From Calditrichia bacterium (GTDB taxonomy: Bacteria > Calditrichota > Calditrichia > RBG-13-44-9 > J075), in contig JANQRS010000020.1 of assembly GCA_028284445.1 (NCBI GenBank), positions 1 to 64,000 of the forward strand: a DNA stretch of 64,000 bases, read 5' to 3'. The notes beneath the pieces were generated by a model. The model searched no databases and was not told the DNA's origin. It worked only from the letters and a program-made list of their open reading frames with translations. The position numbers were made by a program, and so were the translations under genes. Each line of letters opens with the position of its first letter. The first letter of the stretch is position 1. Below are positions 1 through 9,309 of this stretch, piece by piece.

Positions 1-94
1 TGATGCTTGATGCTTGATGCTTGATGCTTGATGCTTGATGCTTGATGCTTGATGCTTGATGCTTGATGCTTGATGCTTGATGCTTGATGCTTGA
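1..94. repeat. Heptamer tandem repeat (TGATGCT)n
   Basis: The unit TGATGCT is repeated without interruption about 13.4 times from the window edge, so the true array may extend further left. It is intergenic. A second heptamer array of opposite sense follows 36 bp later (131-175). Confidence 0.97.
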
Positions 95-130
95 ATTTGG
101 TTTGCTTTTGAGTCTTGTCAACATTTTTTT

Positions 131-175
131 CAGTATCCAGTATCCAGTATCCAGTATCCAGTATCCAGTATCCAG
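131..175. repeat. Heptamer tandem repeat (CAGTATC)n
   Basis: The unit CAGTATC is repeated about 6.4 times. Read on the other strand the unit is a rotation of GGATACT, which matches the upstream TGATGCT unit at 5 of 7 positions. The two arrays therefore form degenerate inverted arms with the same 7-bp period. Confidence 0.95.
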
Positions 176-260
176 TTATTTTATTTCCATCTGGCCTTAA
201 ACGAAACAGCTGGGCATATTAGGTCGTATTAAGGATTGTTCACATGTGGAGGACCCTCAT

Positions 261-1163
261 ATGCCGGAATGGTTACGGAATACCGGTATAATCCTTATTC
301 TGGGCGTGGTTGTTTTCTGTGTATTTAAACTAACGACGCATGCCAGGAAGCTGGATTTTGACGACCATGTTCATAGAATTGGTCAGAAAATAGCCACACT
401 GCTGCCCGACGGGGAAGCAAAACCAGTGTTGGATGAATACTTTGCCAACCTTCAAGAGCGTGCTAAAAATCAGGAAGTCGAGCCGGAAGAAGTCGAGCGG
501 GTGATTGCCAGCCTGTTGAATGCCCAGCAGAGTGGAAAAACGCTCACCTCGGAGCAAACCAGAGCGCTGCTGAACCTGGCGAAAATACCGAAAGCACCAA
601 AACCACCGGCATTTCCCAATGCGTTCAGATCCGAAAAACCGGCCAAACCTGAAGATTGGGTAGCGCTCGAAGAGCGCATGGACAATGTCATTGCCTTTAA
701 TGATTTAATGGATGAAAAAGGGAAAATGCTGGCGCCAAAGGCGGAAACACCAAAAGGGTTGCGCTATTTTCGCTATGACGATGGTCTGAACATCACTATC
801 GATGATACGCTGAAGAACGTGCTTGGAAAGCTCGAGTTTAAGGACCTGGCCATCGAGGTGAAAAGACTTGATGATGCTCATATGTTGAAGTGGAAAGATG
901 ATCTAAAGGCGGAGATGGAGGCCAATAAAGAGAAAGCGAAAGCGGAATTGGAACGCCTCAAAACCGAATATCACTGGGAGCAGCATATTGAGGCGGAAGA
1001 TCATGATCATGCATTGCGCATTGTCGATGCGATCAAGGTGCTGGATTCACTGCAAATTGTGGTGCCTGTTCCCTTCGATTCCGTTTTTAAAGTTGTCGAA
1101 AAAGAACTTGTTGAGCATCTGAAGTCTGAGCAGAAGAATAAGAACAAGAATAAAAACAAGTAA
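261..1163 (+). CDS. Membrane-anchored charged protein of unknown function
   Basis: The protein is about 300 residues. ATG 261 is preferred over an in-frame GTG at 246 because GGAGGA (248-253) lies 7 nt before it, inside the longer version. Residues about 8-24 (IILILGVVVFCVFKL) form one membrane segment. The rest is very rich in Lys and Glu, is predicted to be largely helical, and contains a likely coiled coil around residues 210-235. It ends in a run of alternating Lys and Asn (KNKNKNKNK). This suggests a single-pass protein with a soluble cytoplasmic or periplasmic domain. I do not recognise a family. It stands alone, followed by a long palindrome and a convergent gene. Confidence 0.75.
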   Translation: MPEWLRNTGIILILGVVVFCVFKLTTHARKLDFDDHVHRIGQKIATLLPDGEAKPVLDEYFANLQERAKNQEVEPEEVERVIASLLNAQQSGKTLTSEQTRALLNLAKIPKAPKPPAFPNAFRSEKPAKPEDWVALEERMDNVIAFNDLMDEKGKMLAPKAETPKGLRYFRYDDGLNITIDDTLKNVLGKLEFKDLAIEVKRLDDAHMLKWKDDLKAEMEANKEKAKAELERLKTEYHWEQHIEAEDHDHALRIVDAIKVLDSLQIVVPVPFDSVFKVVEKELVEHLKSEQKNKNKNKNK

Positions 1164-1191
1164 AATAGGAAGTGCTAATTGCACTGTGAGG

Positions 1192-1229
1192 TCCCCCCTC
1201 CATCTCCCCCGGGGGAGATGGAGGGGGGA
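1192..1229. repeat. Long perfect C/G palindrome, CCCCCGGGGG centre
   Basis: Two 19-bp arms are perfectly complementary with no loop; the left arm is TCCCCCCTCCATCTCCCCC. It lies between convergent genes and could terminate both, but it lacks a T run. The same family recurs at 40821, 42386 and 43341. Confidence 0.9.
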
Positions 1230-1245
1230 TTTCCTTTATATACAA

Positions 1246-1860
1246 TTACACCGTAGCTACCCCCAGATACTGATACGTCGCAAATTTTGGCCGGTCGAAA
1301 TAACTGCACTCAAGATGGTCTATCACAAATCCACTCTCCTCAATTATTCCTGAAATATCGATATTCAGGTGACACCCACCCGCGAGCCTTTTCCAAAGCG
1401 GTGTCATCCAATTTTGCAATCGTTCTACACGGGGTTCCGGGGACAAACCATGTTCACAAAACAATAGTTTCCCGCCCGGTTTCAGGACGCGCTGCATTTC
1501 CGCCAGGGCCTCCATGCGGGCAGGTATGGTGCAGAGCGTATATGTTATCAGTATGGTATCGGCAATGTCGGATTCCAGTGGCATATCTTCTCCACCCGCT
1601 TCAACCCATTCCACCGGAAATGGGGCTTTATAGAGACGGGCTGCCGCTAAATGTTGCATTCGTTTTTCCGGCTCCACGCCAAACACTCGCTCAATTTTTG
1701 TTGCATCATAATGCGGCAGGTTCAGGCCGGGGCCCATGCCAACTTCGACAACTACCCCCTCAGCCAATCCCACAATCTTTTCCCTTTGCCGGCGAATGGC
1801 GCTGCTGGCGCAGGTCCAATTTGTCAAATAGGGCAAACAGCAGGAATTATAGAAACCCAT
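1246..1860 (-). CDS. Class I SAM-dependent methyltransferase (METTL7/UbiE-like)
   Basis: The protein is 204 residues. The SAM-binding motif I is clear (VVEVGMGPG, residues 37-45), followed by the acidic motif II region (FGVEPE), then TYTLCTIP and VLKPGGKLLFCEHG, the usual post-motif strands of Rossmann methyltransferases. The short Cys-rich N-terminus (MGFYNSCCLPYLTNW) and the EHG motif resemble the METTL7/thiol methyltransferase and phospholipid methyltransferase-like branch. The substrate cannot be told from sequence. It is a single gene, convergent with the upstream plus-strand gene and divergent from the 2131 gene. The start is an ATG at 1860. Confidence 0.88.
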   Translation of the reverse strand: MGFYNSCCLPYLTNWTCASSAIRRQREKIVGLAEGVVVEVGMGPGLNLPHYDATKIERVFGVEPEKRMQHLAAARLYKAPFPVEWVEAGGEDMPLESDIADTILITYTLCTIPARMEALAEMQRVLKPGGKLLFCEHGLSPEPRVERLQNWMTPLWKRLAGGCHLNIDISGIIEESGFVIDHLECSYFDRPKFATYQYLGVATV

Positions 1861-2001
1861 TGCGCGTCCTCATGGATTGAAGCGTTCACGTGCCTGCAAC
1901 CTAGTAAATCACATGTATATATGCAACATCTGCGGATTCGCATTTGAGTTATGGATCACAACGCCGATGGTTCGACAATATACCTTGCGAGTATCGATTG
2001 G

Positions 2002-2052
2002 TTGCCACGTCTTTGTTGTTGCCACGTCTTTGTTGTTGGCACGTGATTGAAA
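2002..2052 (+). repeat. Three tandem 17-bp repeats upstream of secreted-protein genes
   Basis: Two identical units TTGCCACGTCTTTGTTG are followed by a diverged third (TTGGCACGTGATTGAAA). They sit 80 bp before the start of the first secreted paralogue, in a 270-bp intergenic region. The units resemble the sigma-54 -24/-12 pattern, but the spacing is one base short. They could instead be binding sites. Confidence 0.7.
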
Positions 2053-2130
2053 TGACTTTCCTTCTACGACTACTCGTTATCTGACATAAAAGCATTCAGG
2101 AAATCTTAAAACTCAACAGGAGGAGTTCTC

Positions 2131-4401
2131 TTGAAGAAACGCTATTGTATATCGTTTATCTTTATTGCCGGTCTATTGACCAGCCTCTTCGCGCAACAAA
2201 TTCCGGGTGGCGCACCGGGTATGACAGAGATTGTTGAAAACCCTACAAAAATTGGCGGCTTTCAACTGCCGAGGATTACGGCATCGGCGGATTCCTTCAT
2301 TTATTCGACAACCACTTATACCTTCGGTGATCTCGTTGTCTTCAGCTATTTTGATGGAACGGTTTTCAATCTGATCGATGAAATGGGCGTGATCACAGAA
2401 AGCGTTTCTTTAAACAGGGATGAATTTCATACCTTCTCCGCTGGTGAGGGAATTTCACGAATTGAGGGCAGTAATTCATTTACGCTGCTTACCGGTGATC
2501 CCGTTTCCGCTTCTGTAATGGGATATTTCGCCGTTGATGAAGGTGGCAGGGCCCTGTCCACTCGTCTCAACACCTATATGCCGGGATGGGTGTGGGGAGG
2601 AGAAACATTTGTTGTCTTTGCATATGAAGACGATACCCAGTTTGTTATCACTGATCTCACCACCCAAACCGTTGTTGGCTCTGGTATCCTGAACGCCGGT
2701 GAACACTTCCAGCTGGATGGTGTAACCAATGCTTTCTTGAGCGTCACTGGTTCCAAGCCGGTATCTGCCCTAAGTTATGCGGATCAGGGGTATTATATAC
2801 CTGCTGCCAATGGCACATTTGCTGGTCAGTTATTTTACGGCTACTCAGGGCGCATTGAAACTTGGACAAACGGTGTGATTATCACAGCTTATTATGATAA
2901 TACAAATTACGACATTATCGACTCGAGTACAGGAGACACTCTCAGCACAGGGACCGTGAACAAGGGAGAGACGGGACTACTTTCAGTGCTGGTGCCCACG
3001 TACTATAAGGTAGTTTCCAGCCAGCCCGTAACAGTTAGCAATACGCCATTTGCAGCATGGGCTAACAGCTATTTTTATTTGACCCGCGTTATTGATGAAA
3101 GCGGTTCAGGTATCGGCACCAACTTTTATGCGCCGGCTATCCCTGGTGATATCGATGTTTTCTCCTATGAAGACAACAATATTATATCAGTTTATGATAT
3201 GTCGCTGGGCCAAACTGTTTATACCGATACTTTGAGTAGTGGTGGTGGATTTCGCTATAGCAATTCCGCCAAGAGTGTTTTCCATATCACTGGCAACGAG
3301 AATCTCTCAGTCCTTACTTCCTGGGGAGGTTCCAACGGCGCCGATTTTGTGCCATTGAGCTTCGCGGATGCACTTCCAGATTTAGCCATTTCCGGTGGAG
3401 ATATTGTTTTTGATCCTGATAGCGCAGTTCGCAATGTTGGTGATCCGATCAACATCAAAGCCACTATCTATAATTACAGCACTGAAAGTGCCCAGAATGT
3501 ATCAGTTCAAATGTTCGATGGTGATCCGGATGGCGGTATCCCGATTTCCGCTCCTATCTATATCACTGAAATCCTCGGTGGCAGTTCGGCAACGGTAGAA
3601 GTTGACTGGACAGTTCCGGATTTCCCTGAGTATCACGCAATTCACGTTGCGGTAGATCGTGAAGACGCGATTATTGAATCAAATAGCTCGAACAACGAAG
3701 CATTCCGCTTTATCATTGCCAATGATGACTTGCTGCCGCCATTATCGACCACTATTGATGCACCTTCGACAGTTGAATATATTGGCGGTGTATTTGGCGA
3801 TTCGGCCATCACAGTCACTGCAAATATTTTCAACAATGGGACGGTAGAAGCGACCAATCCGACCGCCAGCCTTTATCTACCTCACGGCCTGTCCCTTGCT
3901 GATTCAACGGACAGACTGGTCGTTTTACCCAATATTCCCGGGAATGGCAGCACCTCACATAGCTGGACAGTGTATATTGATGAGCTTCCCGGTGATACCC
4001 TGGCATACTTCTATAGTGTAACGGTAGGTGCTGATAGCGTTGAAGAGAAAACCCTTGAGCGCATGCTGCTGGTAAATGATGGTGTTGCGATTGAAGACAC
4101 CGAGCCGATTGCACATGTACCCTCCGGCATCTTCCTGGAGCAGAACTATCCAAACCCCTTCAACCCAACGACGTCTATCAGCTACACGCTGGCGGAAGGC
4201 GGTAAGGTCGATCTGATGATCTTCAACATGCTGGGTGAGCGCGTTCGCACCCTGGTTGCTGAAGATCAGGGCATAGGCACTTACAACGTGAATTGGGATG
4301 CCACCAGCGATACTGGCGAATCGGTTGCCTCTGGCACTTATGTCTATCGTCTGCGGCTTGGTGATGCCGTCATGGTACGCAAGATGCTGCTGCTGCGCTG
4401 A
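2131..4401 (+). CDS. Secreted protein with CARDB domain and T9SS-type sorting domain, paralogue 1
   Basis: The protein is 756 residues. The TTG start is supported by AGGAGGAG 9 nt upstream. A signal peptide (1-21, ending LFAQ) leads into a beta-rich region (about 40-400) with repeated sheet motifs such as SKPVSALSYADQGY. That motif recalls the N-terminal region of IgGFc-binding-like proteins, but the similarity is tentative. Residues 414-527 look like a CARDB adhesion domain (LPDLAI..., IIESNSSNNEAFRF). A second Ig-like segment spans about 540-650. The sorting domain starts at NYPNPFNP (672) and ends RKMLLLR. It is first of three tandem paralogues and about half identical to the other two, except in the sorting domain, which is nearly identical. 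Likely surface-attached or released; role unknown. Confidence 0.85.
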   Translation: MKKRYCISFIFIAGLLTSLFAQQIPGGAPGMTEIVENPTKIGGFQLPRITASADSFIYSTTTYTFGDLVVFSYFDGTVFNLIDEMGVITESVSLNRDEFHTFSAGEGISRIEGSNSFTLLTGDPVSASVMGYFAVDEGGRALSTRLNTYMPGWVWGGETFVVFAYEDDTQFVITDLTTQTVVGSGILNAGEHFQLDGVTNAFLSVTGSKPVSALSYADQGYYIPAANGTFAGQLFYGYSGRIETWTNGVIITAYYDNTNYDIIDSSTGDTLSTGTVNKGETGLLSVLVPTYYKVVSSQPVTVSNTPFAAWANSYFYLTRVIDESGSGIGTNFYAPAIPGDIDVFSYEDNNIISVYDMSLGQTVYTDTLSSGGGFRYSNSAKSVFHITGNENLSVLTSWGGSNGADFVPLSFADALPDLAISGGDIVFDPDSAVRNVGDPINIKATIYNYSTESAQNVSVQMFDGDPDGGIPISAPIYITEILGGSSATVEVDWTVPDFPEYHAIHVAVDREDAIIESNSSNNEAFRFIIANDDLLPPLSTTIDAPSTVEYIGGVFGDSAITVTANIFNNGTVEATNPTASLYLPHGLSLADSTDRLVVLPNIPGNGSTSHSWTVYIDELPGDTLAYFYSVTVGADSVEEKTLERMLLVNDGVAIEDTEPIAHVPSGIFLEQNYPNPFNPTTSISYTLAEGGKVDLMIFNMLGERVRTLVAEDQGIGTYNVNWDATSDTGESVASGTYVYRLRLGDAVMVRKMLLLR

Positions 4402-4418
4402 TTGTTAGTTGATTGTTC

Positions 4419-4462
4419 ACATCCCCCTGTGTCCCCCTTCGAAGGGGGAAGCAGGGGGATGT
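4419..4462. repeat. TTCGAA-centred palindromic repeat
   Basis: Arms of 22 bp meet at CTTC/GAAG with two mismatches; the left arm contains ACATCCCCCTGTGTCCCCC. It lies just after the stop codon of paralogue 1. Related copies are at 6845, 9268, 27479 and 61164. Confidence 0.88.
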
Positions 4463-4560
4463 CGACCGGGTTCATTATTTGCCATTTGATTTTTCGCATG
4501 ATCTTGGAATGGAAGAGAGGGGATTTCATACGATTATTCGGAATTGGAAGGAGAAAACCT

Positions 4561-6828
4561 ATGAAGGCAGTTTTGTTTATTTGTTTGGCAGTCATTTGTG
4601 GTCTAGCAAGCGCCTCATTTGCACAGGTGATACCAGGGGCAGCACCGCATCAGACTGATTTGCGTCAGGCGCCAAAGGCGTCACCGACATTTAAGGCATC
4701 GAATGAGAAGGCTGGATTCGGTGAAGGCGTATATGTAACAACCACTAAGACTTTTGAAGACCTGGTAGTTTTCAGCTATTTTGATCAATCCAGTTTTTCG
4801 ATTTTTACTGCGGATAGTTCGCTGGTGGATTCATTTACACTGGATCGTGGTGAATACTATGCAACAACTCCCGGCAACGGCATCTATCAAATCGAGTCCA
4901 ATCATCCCCATACATTATTGGGCGGCGACCCAATAACGAATTCCGTGATGGGTTTTTATGCTGTCGGAGAAGGCGGTAGACCGCTTTCCACCCGAATTCT
5001 GACCTATATGCCTGGTGATTTCTGGGGAGGGGAAGTTTTCATCGTTTTCGGATATAAAGACAATACAGAATTCGTGATTAAAGATCTCGATACCAGAGAA
5101 GTGATTGCCGCCGGTGTTCTGAATCGCGGGGAACATTTTGAACTATCGGGACACACAGATGTGTTTCTCGGCGTAAAGGCATCAAAGCCGGTATCTGCAT
5201 TGAGCTATGCAGATCAGGGATATCACATTCCTGCCGCAAATGGGACCTTTGCCGGAAAGCGCTTTTATGGCTATTCGGCATACATTGGTAATTGGGAAAA
5301 TGGTATTATTGTCACGGCCTATGAAAACGATACCGAATATCAAATTATCAATTCCGAAACCGGTCTGGAAATTGCTTCTGGTATTCTCGCCGAGGGCGAA
5401 GCGACGCAAATTATTATTAGTGAACCAACCTACTATAGCGTGAAAACCAATAAGAATGTAACAGTGAGCAATGCGCCATTTGCAGCATGGATTGGCGACT
5501 ATTTTCATCTTGTGCGTCATAGCGATGGGTTGGGTAGCGGTATGGGAAAACTTTTCTATGCGCCGACCTCTCGCGGTGATCTTAATGTATTCTCCCATGC
5601 TCCGAATAATCACGTTGTCATTCATGATCTTTGGAGCGATTCGTTATTGTGGGAGGACACGCTGGGGATAGGAGAAGAAATTCATCTACATATTCCTGAA
5701 AAGACCATCCATAAAGTATCAGGCAGCGAAGAACTTTCGGTCTTTACCTCATTTGGTGCAGCCTATGCGGCAGATTTTATTCCTTTATCCTATTCTCGAA
5801 ATTTGCCCGATCTTGCTATTTCAGCAGATGGAATACACTTCGTCTCCGAGGATTCCATTTTCAATGAGGGTGATCCCTTGCAGATAAGCGCCACGATTTT
5901 CAATTATGGCGGCGGGACTGCTGAAGGCGTCACTATTCAATTCTACGATGGCGAGCCACAGGGAAGCAATCCCATCTCAAGTGAATTTGTGGTTGACGAA
6001 ATCCTGGCTGGGGATAGTGCGACGGTATCTGTGGATTGGACGATTCCGGAATTAGCGGAATATCGCTCGGTTTATGTGGTTGTTGATACTGAAGGTCAAA
6101 TTCAGGAAGCGAACAATTCGAACAACACAGCGTTTCGTTTTGTGATCGCAAATGATGATTTTCAGCCGCCGCTGTCCACGTTCATCGAAAATTTGGCCGA
6201 ATCGGAATTCAAAACAGGCCCTGAAGGTGATACAAAGGTTGATCTTGCCGTGGCTGTTTATAATGGCTCCGACAGCTTGTTGCAAAATCCTTATTTGACA
6301 ATCCACCTCTCGGATGGACTCTCGTTGACAGATGGCTCCGACTCCACAGTCGCACTCGCCGACTTACCGGTAGCAGACGCCTTTACCCAAACCTGGAGTG
6401 TAAACATCGATGCACCCTCGGCAACTGGCAATACCTATTTTTATTCGGTGACCGTAGAAGCCGACAATGCCGAACCCAAAGTCTTGGAGCGAATGCTCGT
6501 GACTGACAGCCCCGTTATCGTTGAGCAACAGCCAGCTGTCAATCTGCCAAGCATCATATACCTGGAGCAGAACTATCCGAACCCCTTCAACCCAACGACG
6601 TCTATCAGCTACACCCTGGCGGAAGGCGGTAAGGTGGATCTGATGATCTTCAACATGCTGGGTGAGCGTGTTCGCACGTTGGTTGCTGAAGATCAGGGTA
6701 TTGGCACCTATAATGTGACCTGGGATGCGAACAGCGATACCGGTGAATCGGTTGCCTCAGGCACCTATGTGTATCGCCTGCGGCTTGGCGATGCCGTCAT
6801 GGTACGTAAGATGCTGCTGCTGCGCTGA
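4561..6828 (+). CDS. Secreted protein with CARDB domain and T9SS-type sorting domain, paralogue 2
   Basis: The protein is 755 residues from ATG 4561, with GGAAGGAG 8 nt upstream; the open frame continues upstream, but there it only reads through the palindromic spacer. A signal peptide (ending ASASFAQ) is followed by a beta-rich domain (40-400), a CARDB-like segment (about 414-530, LPDLAIS ... IQEANNSNNTAFRF), an Ig-like segment (540-650), and the sorting domain from residue 671 ending RKMLLLR. The last ~90 residues differ from paralogue 1 at only three positions. The rest is much closer to paralogue 3, showing a duplication of gene plus spacer. Predicted cell-surface or extracellular location; function unknown. 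Confidence 0.85.
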   Translation: MKAVLFICLAVICGLASASFAQVIPGAAPHQTDLRQAPKASPTFKASNEKAGFGEGVYVTTTKTFEDLVVFSYFDQSSFSIFTADSSLVDSFTLDRGEYYATTPGNGIYQIESNHPHTLLGGDPITNSVMGFYAVGEGGRPLSTRILTYMPGDFWGGEVFIVFGYKDNTEFVIKDLDTREVIAAGVLNRGEHFELSGHTDVFLGVKASKPVSALSYADQGYHIPAANGTFAGKRFYGYSAYIGNWENGIIVTAYENDTEYQIINSETGLEIASGILAEGEATQIIISEPTYYSVKTNKNVTVSNAPFAAWIGDYFHLVRHSDGLGSGMGKLFYAPTSRGDLNVFSHAPNNHVVIHDLWSDSLLWEDTLGIGEEIHLHIPEKTIHKVSGSEELSVFTSFGAAYAADFIPLSYSRNLPDLAISADGIHFVSEDSIFNEGDPLQISATIFNYGGGTAEGVTIQFYDGEPQGSNPISSEFVVDEILAGDSATVSVDWTIPELAEYRSVYVVVDTEGQIQEANNSNNTAFRFVIANDDFQPPLSTFIENLAESEFKTGPEGDTKVDLAVAVYNGSDSLLQNPYLTIHLSDGLSLTDGSDSTVALADLPVADAFTQTWSVNIDAPSATGNTYFYSVTVEADNAEPKVLERMLVTDSPVIVEQQPAVNLPSIIYLEQNYPNPFNPTTSISYTLAEGGKVDLMIFNMLGERVRTLVAEDQGIGTYNVTWDANSDTGESVASGTYVYRLRLGDAVMVRKMLLLR

Positions 6829-6844
6829 TGTTGGTTGATTGTTC

Positions 6845-6887
6845 ACATCCCCCTGTGTCCCCTTCGAAGGGGGAAGCAGGGGGGTGT
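6845..6887. repeat. TTCGAA-centred palindromic repeat, duplicated spacer copy
   Basis: This copy is nearly identical to the 4419 element and sits at the same place after the stop of paralogue 2. The whole spacer 6829-6984 is a close copy of 4402-4560. Confidence 0.9.
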
Positions 6888-6984
6888 CGAACAGGTTCAT
6901 TATTTGTCATTTGATCTTTCGCATGATCTTGGAATGGAAGAGAGGGGATTTCATACGATTATTCGGGATTGGAAGGAGAAAGCT

Positions 6985-9252
6985 ATGAAGGCATTTTTGT
7001 TTCTTTGTTTGGCGGTCATTTGCAGTTTAGCGAGCGCCTCATTTGCGCAGGTAATACCGGGCGCAGCGCCACATCAGACAGATATTAGTCAGACGCCGCA
7101 ATCATCGTCCGCATTTATGGCCTCAAAGTTGGCGGCAGGATTCAGTGATGGTGCATATGTAGCGACCACCAAGACTTTCAATGACCTGGCTGTCTTCAGC
7201 TATTTTGATCACTCCAGTTTCTCGATATTTGCTGCAGATGGCTCATTGGTGGATTCATTTACGCTGGATCGCGGCAAATACTATGCAACAACTACCGGAA
7301 ACGGTGTATTTCACATCGAATCCAATCACCCTTTTACATTATTGGCCGGTGACCCGTTTACGAATCCTGTGATCGGGTATTTTGCTGTTGGAGAAGGTGG
7401 AAGACCGCTTTCGACGCGAATTTTGACGTATGTACCCGCCCTGAAGTGGGGGGGCGAATTGTTTATTGTTTTCGGCTACAAAGACAATACGGAATTCGTG
7501 ATTAAAGACCTTGATACCGGAGAAGTAATTGCCTCTGGTATATTGAACCGGGGAGAACATTTTGAGCTTGAGGGACTGTCAGATGTTTTTCTCGGTGTCA
7601 AGGCTTCCAAACCGGTTTCTACATTAACCTATGCAGATATGGGCTATTATATTCCTGCAACCAACGGGACCTTTGCCGGAAAGCAATTCTACGGCTATGC
7701 AGGGTTTACTGGTTACTGGCCAAATGGGATTATTGTGACAAGCTATGAGGATGGAACAGAATACCAGGTTATCAATTCCGATAGCGAAGTCGAGATAGCC
7801 TCAGGAATCCTTGCGGAAGGAGAAGCAACACAAATCGTTATCCTGGAGCCAACTTACTTTACTGTGAAAACCAACAAGAACGCAACGGTGAGCAATACCC
7901 CTTTTGCCGGATATAAAACGGCCTTTTTTTACATGGTAAGACATATAGACGAGCTCGGGACTGGCATGGGCACCCATTTTTATGCGCCTACTCCTGTAGG
8001 CGATCTTGATGTTTTCTCCCATGGCGATAATAACCATATTCAGATTTACGACATGTGGGCTGATTCGCTCGTTTGGGATGATACCCTGGCGATAGGAGAA
8101 GATATTCATCTTTATACCGACAACCGAACGGTATTCAAATTGACCGGCAGTGAAGACATCTCCGTCTATTCCTCGTTCGGAGCTCTATTCGCGGCAGATT
8201 TCGTCCCTTTGTCATATGCCAGAGGCATGCCGGATCTTGCTATTTCTGCGGCTGATTTAAATTTTGTTATTGATGATTCGACAGGAAGTCCGGGTGAGCC
8301 AATGACGATTAGCGCGACAGTTTTTAATTATGGCTGGGAGACCGCTGAAAATGTAACGGTACAATTCTATGACGGCGAACCGCAAGGAAACCAGCCAATT
8401 TCAGCAGAAATTCTGGTAGATCAGATCGCTGCCGGTGATAGCGCCATTGTCTCAATTGATTGGACTGTGCCGGAATCCCCGGAATATCATACTGTTTATG
8501 CGGCTGTCGATCTTGCGGATCAAATCCAGGAAGCGAATAACTCGAACAACACAGCGTTTCGTTTTGTAATCGCAAATGATGATTTTCAACCACCAATGTC
8601 CACTTTCATCGAAAATCTGGCAGAATCGGAGTTCAAAACGGACAGTGAGACTGATTCACAAGTAGATATTGCCGTGGCTGTCTATAATGGTTCCGACAGT
8701 TTATTGCAAAATCCTTCGTTCACAATCCACCTTCCTGACGAACTCTCTTTGACAGATGAATCCGACTCTACTGTGACCCTGGCCGATTTGCCGGCAGCAG
8801 AAGCCGTGACGCAAACCTGGACTGTCAACATCGATGCGCCCTCGGCAACTGGCAATACCTATTTTTATTCAGTGACTGTAGCGGCCGAAAATGCCGAACC
8901 CAAAATTTTGGAACGGATGCTGGTGGCCGACAGTCCCGTTACAATTCAGCAACAGCCAACGGTCAATCTGCCAACCAGCATATACCTGGAGCAGAATTAT
9001 CCGAACCCCTTCAACCCAACGACGTCTATCAGCTACACCCTGGCGGAAAGCGGTACGGTCGACCTGATGATTTTCAATATGCTCGGTGAGCATGTGCGTA
9101 CCCTTGTTAGCGAAGACCAGGGCATTGGCACCTATAATGTGACCTGGGATGCCAGCAGTGATACTGGCGAATCGGTTGCCTCCGGCACTTATGTCTATCG
9201 TCTGCGGCTTGGCGATGCCGTCATGGTGCGTAAGATGCTGCTGTTGCGTTGA
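6985..9252 (+). CDS. Secreted protein with CARDB domain and T9SS-type sorting domain, paralogue 3
   Basis: The protein is 755 residues. ATG 6985 has GGAAGGAG upstream; earlier in-frame codons lie in the duplicated spacer and are not credible. The domain order matches the upstream paralogue: signal peptide (ending ASASFAQ), beta-rich region with SKPVSTLTYADMGYY, CARDB-like segment with NNSNNTAFRF, Ig-like segment, and a sorting domain ending RKMLLLR. Its first and middle thirds are clearly more similar to paralogue 2 than to paralogue 1, so the 2/3 split is the most recent duplication. Equal lengths and no frameshifts suggest all three are functional. Confidence 0.85.
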   Translation: MKAFLFLCLAVICSLASASFAQVIPGAAPHQTDISQTPQSSSAFMASKLAAGFSDGAYVATTKTFNDLAVFSYFDHSSFSIFAADGSLVDSFTLDRGKYYATTTGNGVFHIESNHPFTLLAGDPFTNPVIGYFAVGEGGRPLSTRILTYVPALKWGGELFIVFGYKDNTEFVIKDLDTGEVIASGILNRGEHFELEGLSDVFLGVKASKPVSTLTYADMGYYIPATNGTFAGKQFYGYAGFTGYWPNGIIVTSYEDGTEYQVINSDSEVEIASGILAEGEATQIVILEPTYFTVKTNKNATVSNTPFAGYKTAFFYMVRHIDELGTGMGTHFYAPTPVGDLDVFSHGDNNHIQIYDMWADSLVWDDTLAIGEDIHLYTDNRTVFKLTGSEDISVYSSFGALFAADFVPLSYARGMPDLAISAADLNFVIDDSTGSPGEPMTISATVFNYGWETAENVTVQFYDGEPQGNQPISAEILVDQIAAGDSAIVSIDWTVPESPEYHTVYAAVDLADQIQEANNSNNTAFRFVIANDDFQPPMSTFIENLAESEFKTDSETDSQVDIAVAVYNGSDSLLQNPSFTIHLPDELSLTDESDSTVTLADLPAAEAVTQTWTVNIDAPSATGNTYFYSVTVAAENAEPKILERMLVADSPVTIQQQPTVNLPTSIYLEQNYPNPFNPTTSISYTLAESGTVDLMIFNMLGEHVRTLVSEDQGIGTYNVTWDASSDTGESVASGTYVYRLRLGDAVMVRKMLLLR

Positions 9253-9267
9253 GTTAGTTGATTGTTC

Positions 9268-9309
9268 ACATTCCCCTGAATCCCCTTCGAAGGGGACACA
9301 GGGGGATGT
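9268..9309. repeat. TTCGAA-centred palindromic repeat after paralogue 3
   Basis: A slightly shorter, diverged copy (ACATTCCCCTGAATCCCC before TTCGAA) lies after the third paralogue, so every copy of the tandem gene carries the element at its 3' side. The rest of the 9253-9456 spacer shows no other feature. Confidence 0.85.

Noticed and set aside
1..175. Possible CRISPR array
   Set aside because: Units are 7 bp and contiguous, with no spacers.
2036..2052. Sigma-54 promoter for the 2131 gene
   Set aside because: The TTGGCACG element is good, but no -12 GC/GT lies at the right distance; it is part of a triple repeat.
4402..4560. N-terminal extension of paralogue 2 through the spacer
   Set aside because: The extension encodes the palindrome; the signal peptide and ribosome site place the start at 4561. 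The same applies to paralogue 3.
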